From Kitasatospora griseola (GTDB taxonomy: Bacteria > Actinomycetota > Actinomycetes > Streptomycetales > Streptomycetaceae): a stretch of 34,827 nt of DNA. Each line of letters starts with the position of its first letter. Positions within the stretch are counted from its first letter, which is position 1. A program made the translations under genes and the position numbers. Of the stretch, positions 31,311-34,827 are shown one piece after another. The notes beneath the pieces were generated by a model that was given only the letters and a program-made list of their open reading frames with translations, searched no databases and was not told the DNA's origin. The stretch covers positions 74,315 through 109,141 of the forward strand of contig NZ_BMRI01000002.1 in assembly GCF_014648555.1 (NCBI RefSeq). Direction: 5' to 3'.

Positions 31311-32282
31311 CTACCGGAGGCTCTTGAAGTCCTCCAGGGCCTGCCGGACCGTCCCCGCCATGTCCTGGCTGCCCACGTGCCCGGAGTCGTCGAAGATGTG
31401 CAGCTTCGCGTCCGGCCAGGCCTTGACCAATTCCCACGCGGTCTGCACCGGGCAGCCCATGTCGTACCGGCCGTGCACGAGCACGCCCGGGATGCCGGCC
31501 AACTTGTGCGCGCCCCGCAGCAGTTGGTCCTCCTCCAGCCAGGCGCCGTTGCTGAAGAAGTGCGAGCAGATCCGGACGAAGGCGATCCGGTCGTCCATCT
31601 CGCGGTCGCTGTACATGCCGGGGATGCCGTTCGGCTCGCCCTCGATGACGGCGTCCTCCCAGGCCAGCCACTCGTTCGCGGCCTGCTCGCGGACCGCCCG
31701 GTCCGGGTGCTCCATCAGCCGGGCGTACGCCGCCAGCAACTGGTAGACGTCACCGTCCCGTTCGCTCTCCGGGACGAAGTCGCGGAACCGGTCCCACGCC
31801 TCGGGCCGGAACCCGCCGACGCCCCGGTACAGCCAGTCGGTCTCGGCCCGGCGCGTGGTGGTCACCGCCTGGATGACGATCTCGCTCACCCGCTCCGGGT
31901 GCTGCTGCGCGTAGGCCAGGATCAGCGTCGACCCCCAGGACGCGCCGTCCAGCAACCACCGTTCGATGCCGAGGTGTTCGCGCAGCCGCTCCATGTCGTC
32001 GATCAGGTGCTGGGTGGTGTTCAGCGCCATGTCCGCCGCCGGGTCGCTGCCGTGCGGCGTACTGAGCCCGCAGTTGCGCTGGTCGTACCGGATCACCCGG
32101 TACGCCTCCGGGTCCCACGCCCGGGTCGGCCGCTTCGGGAAGCCCGCCCCGGGACCGCCGTGCACGTACAGCGCAGGCTTGCCCTCGGGGTTGCCGAGCT
32201 GTTCGTAGTAGATGCGGTTGCCGTCTCCGGTGTCCAGGAAACCACTGTCGTAGGGGTGCATCGGCTCATAGAGATCAACCAT
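31311..32282 (-). CDS. pip: Proline iminopeptidase (alpha/beta hydrolase, S33)
   Basis: The 323-residue enzyme releases N-terminal proline from peptides. It has the oxyanion motif HGGPG (41-45), DQRNCGLS (67-74; most relatives have DQRGCGRS), the nucleophile elbow GASWGSTL with Ser115, Asp274 (HGRYDMGCP) and His302 (DSGHVGS), so the triad is complete. The length is normal. ATG 32282 is used; TAGGAT (complement of 32291-32296) ends 8 nt before it, so the message may be leaderless. Its position next to a peptide importer suggests a shared role in peptide use, though they are convergent. Confidence 0.93.
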   Translation of the reverse strand: MVDLYEPMHPYDSGFLDTGDGNRIYYEQLGNPEGKPALYVHGGPGAGFPKRPTRAWDPEAYRVIRYDQRNCGLSTPHGSDPAADMALNTTQHLIDDMERLREHLGIERWLLDGASWGSTLILAYAQQHPERVSEIVIQAVTTTRRAETDWLYRGVGGFRPEAWDRFRDFVPESERDGDVYQLLAAYARLMEHPDRAVREQAANEWLAWEDAVIEGEPNGIPGMYSDREMDDRIAFVRICSHFFSNGAWLEEDQLLRGAHKLAGIPGVLVHGRYDMGCPVQTAWELVKAWPDAKLHIFDDSGHVGSQDMAGTVRQALEDFKSLR

Positions 32283-32290
32283 GACCGTCG

Positions 32291-32296
32291 ATCCTA
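32291..32296 (-). promoter_or_regulatory. -10 box TAGGAT of the proline iminopeptidase gene
   Basis: TAGGAT lies 8 nt upstream of ATG 32282 with no Shine-Dalgarno sequence between, which suggests a leaderless transcript. The -35 element is not clear. Confidence 0.5.
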
Positions 32297-32380
32297 GGCC
32301 GCCGCCCACCGCACCGCCCACCCATTTCCGACCTGCCGTCAGGCCGGTACTTCACCCACAGCAGAACGCCGCTCCCTTCC

Positions 32381-32404
32381 CCTCCTGCGGAGGATGCCTA
32401 CGCT
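32381..32404 (+). promoter_or_regulatory. popR promoter with a small dyad and -10 box TACGCT
   Basis: TACGCT (32399-32404) ends 6 nt before the GTG of popR, again compatible with a leaderless message, although GGAGGG in between could also act as an RBS. The dyad CCTCC-TGC-GGAGG (32381-32393) lies between the -10 box and the expected -35 position and could be a regulator site. Confidence 0.5.
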
Positions 32405-32410
32405 GGAGGG

Positions 32411-32785
32411 GTGAGCACTCAAGGCCGGAACGAAGCCCGTGTCATTCCGCTGCGCCCGCAGAACGCGCCGCAGCCTCCTGTGCCGAAGGAACCGCTCTGG
32501 CGGGATGTGGTCGGTGGTGTGCTGCGTCGCGAACGGCTCGCCCAGGAGCGGACGTTGAAGGACGTCTCGGAGGCGGCCCGGATCTCCATGCCGTACCTGT
32601 CGGAGCTGGAGCGCGGCCGTAAGGAGGCCTCCTCGGAGGTGCTCGCGGCGGCTGCCCACGCGCTCGGGCTCGGCCTCGGCGACCTGCTGTCGCTCGCCCA
32701 GGACGACCTGGTCCGCCACTCGCAGATCCGCCGTTCCCACCGCCGCAGCGCCGCCCCCACCAACGGTCTCTGCCTGGCCGCCTGA
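32411..32785 (+). CDS. popR: PopR, XRE-family activator of clpP3-clpP4, with C-terminal degron
   Basis: The 124-residue regulator has a single XRE helix-turn-helix (about 34-95): LRRERLAQERTLKDVSEAAR and SMPYLSELERGRKEASSEVL, very close to the ClgR/PopR group. It ends in Leu-Ala-Ala. In Streptomyces lividans PopR activates clpP3-clpP4 and is degraded by ClpP1P2, a process depending on its two last alanines, so the ending fits the known degron. The gene is convergent with clpP4 and the clpP pair. GTG 32411 is the start. The expected logic is that clpP3-clpP4 comes on when ClpP1P2 activity drops. Confidence 0.92.
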   Translation: MSTQGRNEARVIPLRPQNAPQPPVPKEPLWRDVVGGVLRRERLAQERTLKDVSEAARISMPYLSELERGRKEASSEVLAAAAHALGLGLGDLLSLAQDDLVRHSQIRRSHRRSAAPTNGLCLAA

Positions 32786-32797
32786 CGGACGGTCACG

Positions 32798-32835
32798 CCC
32801 GGTGCGGACGGCCCGCAGATCGCCGTCGCACCGGG
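32798..32835. terminator. Terminator between convergent popR and clpP4
   Basis: CCCGGTGCGGACGGC (32798-32812) pairs with GCCGTCGCACCGGG (32822-32835) with one bulged base and a loop of about 9 nt. It lies in the 60-bp gap between the two convergent stops. Confidence 0.8.
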
Positions 32836-32845
32836 GGCACCCCGC

Positions 32846-33448
32846 TCAGCCCGGCAGCTGCCGCCGGTCCAGCACCTGGTCGGCCAGGCCGTAGGCGACC
32901 GCCTCCGCGGCGGTGAACACCTTGTCCCGGTCCGTGTCGGCGCGCAGCGTCGCCACGTCGTGGCCGGTGTGCCGGGACAGCACCTCCTCGACCTGCGAGC
33001 GGATCCGCAGCATCTCCTTCGCGGCCAGGCTCAGGTCGGAGACCGTCCCCTGCCGACCGCCGCTGGCGGGCTGGCCGAGCAGCACCCGGGAGTGCTGGAG
33101 CACGAACCGCCGCCCGGGGTCGCCGCCGGCCAGCAGGACGGCCGCCGTGGACGCCGCCTGGCCGACGCAGAACGTCGAGATCGGCGACTGCACGAAGGTC
33201 ATCGTGTCGTAGATCGCCATCAGCGAAGTGAACGATCCGCCGGGCGAGTTGAGGTAGATCGCGATCTCCTCCCCCGGGCTCGCCGACTCCAGGTGCAGCA
33301 GCTGGGCGATCACCACGTTGGCGACGCCGTCGTCGATGTCGGTGCCGAGGAAGATGATCCGTTCGTTCAGCAGCCGGCTGAACACGTCGTAGGACCGCTC
33401 GCCCTGGGCCGTCCGCTCGACGACGTAGGGAACTGTGTACGAGCCCAT
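32846..33448 (-). CDS. clpP4: ClpP4-type protease subunit lacking the catalytic histidine
   Basis: The 200-residue Clp protease subunit has Ser100 ([15 protein letters not shown]) and Asp175 (DTDRDKVF) in the right places. Where ClpP has the catalytic His (RxMxHQP) the sequence reads [11 protein letters not shown], so the residue at 125 is Gly. Spacing from Ser100 to 125 is 25 residues, as in active ClpP, and in ClpP3 here (Ser103-His128). The subunit should therefore be catalytically weak or silent by itself and may work only in a mixed ring with ClpP3. ATG 33448 is 2 nt after the clpP3 stop (TAGACATG). Only a point-like change is seen; the rest of the fold looks intact. Confidence 0.9.
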   Translation of the reverse strand: MGSYTVPYVVERTAQGERSYDVFSRLLNERIIFLGTDIDDGVANVVIAQLLHLESASPGEEIAIYLNSPGGSFTSLMAIYDTMTFVQSPISTFCVGQAASTAAVLLAGGDPGRRFVLQHSRVLLGQPASGGRQGTVSDLSLAAKEMLRIRSQVEEVLSRHTGHDVATLRADTDRDKVFTAAEAVAYGLADQVLDRRQLPG

Positions 33449-33450
33449 GT

Positions 33451-34089
33451 CTACAGCCCCATCCGTCGGCGGTTGGCGGCCGGGCGGATGTCGGCCAGCG
33501 ACTCCACCACCTGGTCCACCATCCCGTACTCCTTGGCCTGTTCGGCCGTGAACCAGCGGTCCCGGTCGCCGTCGCGGGCGATGGTCTCCTCGCTCTGCCC
33601 GGTGTGCGCGGCGGTGATCCGCTCGATCGCCCGCTTGGTGTACTCCAGGTTCTCCGCCTGGATCGCGATGTCCGAGGCAGTGCCGCCGATGCCCGCCGAC
33701 GGCTGGTGCATCATGATCCGCGCGTTCGGCAGCGCGAACCGCTTGCCCGCCGTGCCCACGGTCAGCAGGAACTGCCCCATGCTGGCGGCGAATCCCATCG
33801 CCAGCGTGGAGACGTCGTTCGGGATCAGCCGCATGGTGTCGTAGATCGCCAGGCCCGCCGTCACCGACCCGCCCGGGCTGTTGACGTACAGGCTGATGTC
33901 GGTGCGCGGGTCCTCCGCGGAGAGCAGCAGCAGCTGCGCGCACACCCGGTTCGCCGACACCTCGTCGACCTGGGTGCCGAGCAGGACGATCCGCTGGGCG
34001 AGCAACTGCGCCGCGAGGTGGTCGTCGAAGCGGCTGGGCGGCGTGTCGCCGTCCTCCGCACGGGGTTGGCGGGTGCTGAACGGTGTCAT
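33451..34089 (-). CDS. clpP3: ClpP3-type ATP-dependent protease subunit
   Basis: The 212-residue subunit has a complete triad: Ser103 ([11 protein letters not shown]), His128 (RIMMHQP) and Asp177 (DGDRDRWF). The [18 protein letters not shown] block is typical. ATG 34089 has GAGGAG 8 nt upstream; the longer frame from 34137 lacks this. It forms a two-gene operon with clpP4 and is expected to be induced by PopR. In Streptomyces this pair is a spare proteolytic core used when ClpP1P2 is missing or inhibited. Confidence 0.95.
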   Translation of the reverse strand: MTPFSTRQPRAEDGDTPPSRFDDHLAAQLLAQRIVLLGTQVDEVSANRVCAQLLLLSAEDPRTDISLYVNSPGGSVTAGLAIYDTMRLIPNDVSTLAMGFAASMGQFLLTVGTAGKRFALPNARIMMHQPSAGIGGTASDIAIQAENLEYTKRAIERITAAHTGQSEETIARDGDRDRWFTAEQAKEYGMVDQVVESLADIRPAANRRRMGL

Positions 34090-34128
34090 CGGGTCTCCTC
34101 GTCGGAGCGGGAGTGCGTCTTCCACTCC

Positions 34129-34193
34129 ACTGTTCACCCCGGACGACCCCCGTCAGCCGGTTCTCTGCCCGCCGCAGATTCGCCACCGGCAGA
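34129..34193 (-). promoter_or_regulatory. clpP3 promoter with PopR-like box
   Basis: TCTGCC-CGC-CGCAGA (34164-34178) differs by one base from the PopR box TCTGCC-N3-GGCAGA, and a further half-site GGCAGA follows at 34188-34193. On the minus strand, CTGACG (34156-34151) could be a -35 box and AACAGT (34134-34129) a -10 box with 16 bp between. The PopR-like box then lies just upstream of the -35, the usual place for an activator. Confidence 0.65.
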
Positions 34194-34201
34194 GCGGCCG
34201 G

Positions 34202-34651
34202 TCAGACACCCGGTGCCGGACGGACGGTGATCCCGTTGCGTTCCAGCAGGGCCGCCGTCACGCCGTCGCCAGGCACCAGCGCGCCCGCGAACGAGCCGTC
34301 GTACACGGCGCCCCGGCCGCACGAGGGGCTGCGGGGCATCAGCACCGCCTCCGTGCAGCCGGCCCGCCGCGCGGCGAGCAGCGCGCGTTCGGCGCCCGTG
34401 ACGAACTCCGCCGTGACGTCGTGCCCGGCGTCGTCCACCACCCGCGCGGCGCCGTCCAGCACGTCGTGCCCGTCGCCGCCGATCAGCTCCGCCGGCCGTC
34501 GCGGGGTGGCCAGCCCGCCCGCCACCTCCGGGCAGAACGACACCGTCTGCCGCCCGTCGAGCAGCTCGGCGAGGGCGGGCGACGCCTTGTCCCGCCCGTC
34601 GAACCGGCACGGCACGCCGCGCAGACACGCACTGACCAGAATCGTTTCCAC
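34202..34651 (-). CDS. DUF523 family protein
   Basis: The 149-residue protein matches DUF523 throughout: ILVSACLRGVPCRFDG at the start, SFCPEVAGGLATPRRPAE, and near the end SPSCGRGAVYDGSFAG and GDGVTAALLERNGITV. The conserved Cys residues (9, 15, 40 and the SPSCG Cys) suggest a metal or thiol site; the function of the family is not established. The start is GTG 34651; TAGCCT (complement of 34658-34663) ends 6 nt upstream, so it is probably leaderless. Confidence 0.92.
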   Translation of the reverse strand: METILVSACLRGVPCRFDGRDKASPALAELLDGRQTVSFCPEVAGGLATPRRPAELIGGDGHDVLDGAARVVDDAGHDVTAEFVTGAERALLAARRAGCTEAVLMPRSPSCGRGAVYDGSFAGALVPGDGVTAALLERNGITVRPAPGV

Positions 34652-34657
34652 CCGCCC

Positions 34658-34663
34658 AGGCTA
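34658..34663 (-). promoter_or_regulatory. -10 box TAGCCT of the DUF523 gene
   Basis: TAGCCT lies 6 nt upstream of GTG 34651, separated only by GGGCGG. This spacing suggests transcription starting at the GTG. Confidence 0.45.
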
Positions 34664-34752
34664 CCGGGGCCGCACATCGACCCTGACCTGCGGGAACCTT
34701 CGGCTGCCGGTGCGTGGAGGACGCGGAGGTCCGGCGTGCGGGCGGCAGCAGG

Positions 34753-34827
34753 TCAGTCGGTGGCCGGCTCCGGCGCGAAGTAGCGGCGGGCCAGCACGGG
34801 CGATGCCTGGTGGCCGCGGCGGATCAG
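34753..34827 (-). CDS. C-terminal end of an unknown protein (partial)
   Basis: Read from the right edge on the minus strand, 24 residues (LIRRGHQASPVLARRYFAPE, ending PATD) lead to TGA 34755-34753. The composition fits coding sequence of this genome, but the piece is too short for a family call. It is in the same direction as the DUF523 gene, about 100 nt upstream of it. Confidence 0.5.
   Translation of the reverse strand: MIRRGHQASPVLARRYFAPEPATD

Noticed and set aside
1..34827. tRNA, rRNA, insertion sequences, prophage or att sites
   Set aside because: No cloverleaf-like sequence, ribosomal RNA stretch, transposase, integrase or flanking direct repeats were recognised by eye; weak or short elements could be missed.

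Overview
The window is chromosomal DNA of very high G+C content from an actinomycete, most likely Streptomycetaceae (Streptomyces or Kitasatospora). Supporting signs are third-position G/C, frequent GTG and some TTG starts, many 4-nt stop/start overlaps, several probably leaderless genes, and a popR-clpP3-clpP4 locus known from Streptomyces. No tRNA, rRNA, CRISPR array, transposase or phage gene was seen.

Left part (1-2.5 kb): the end of an unknown gene, a cupredoxin-like lipoprotein overlapping a four-helix membrane protein, then peptide deformylase (def) divergent from an ArsR-type regulator. A double CTTTGCAAAG operator lies in the shared def/arsR promoter region.

Biosynthetic-looking operon (2.6-9.0 kb): five genes joined by start/stop overlaps. 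They encode a Cys-rich protein resembling the ATC-hydrolase family, a full-length glutamine-dependent AsnB-type enzyme, a flavin reductase, an HpaB-type flavin monooxygenase and a SAM methyltransferase. An XRE/MmyB-type regulator follows. The set reads as a small pathway (amidation, hydroxylation, methylation) whose product I cannot name. It is the best candidate here for an undescribed system.

Middle (9.0-18.6 kb): a composite palindromic intergenic repeat, an MFS exporter with a repeat-derived C-terminus, an aromatic-acid-exporter/FUSC-like protein, a MacB/FtsX-type ABC exporter divergent from a NarL-type two-component system with an inverted-repeat operator between them, and a repeat-bearing secreted protein coupled to a class F-like sortase.

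18.6-25 kb: an ABC-2 exporter operon with a lipoprotein and a perfect 18-bp palindrome upstream, a PRC-barrel/DUF2382 stress-type protein, the truncated N-terminus of a histidine kinase, an ABM-domain small monooxygenase and a class V aminotransferase.

25-31.3 kb: a peptide ABC importer, with a fused two-domain ATPase and two permeases on the minus strand and a divergent binding lipoprotein. The DppC-like permease begins with a translated copy of the dispersed repeat also found near 9.07 kb.

Right end (31.3-34.8 kb): proline iminopeptidase, popR, clpP4 and clpP3 (ClpP4 lacks the catalytic His), a DUF523 protein and the end of an unknown gene. PopR, its C-terminal Ala-Ala degron and a PopR-like box upstream of clpP3 fit the known circuit in which ClpP1P2 degrades the activator of clpP3-clpP4.
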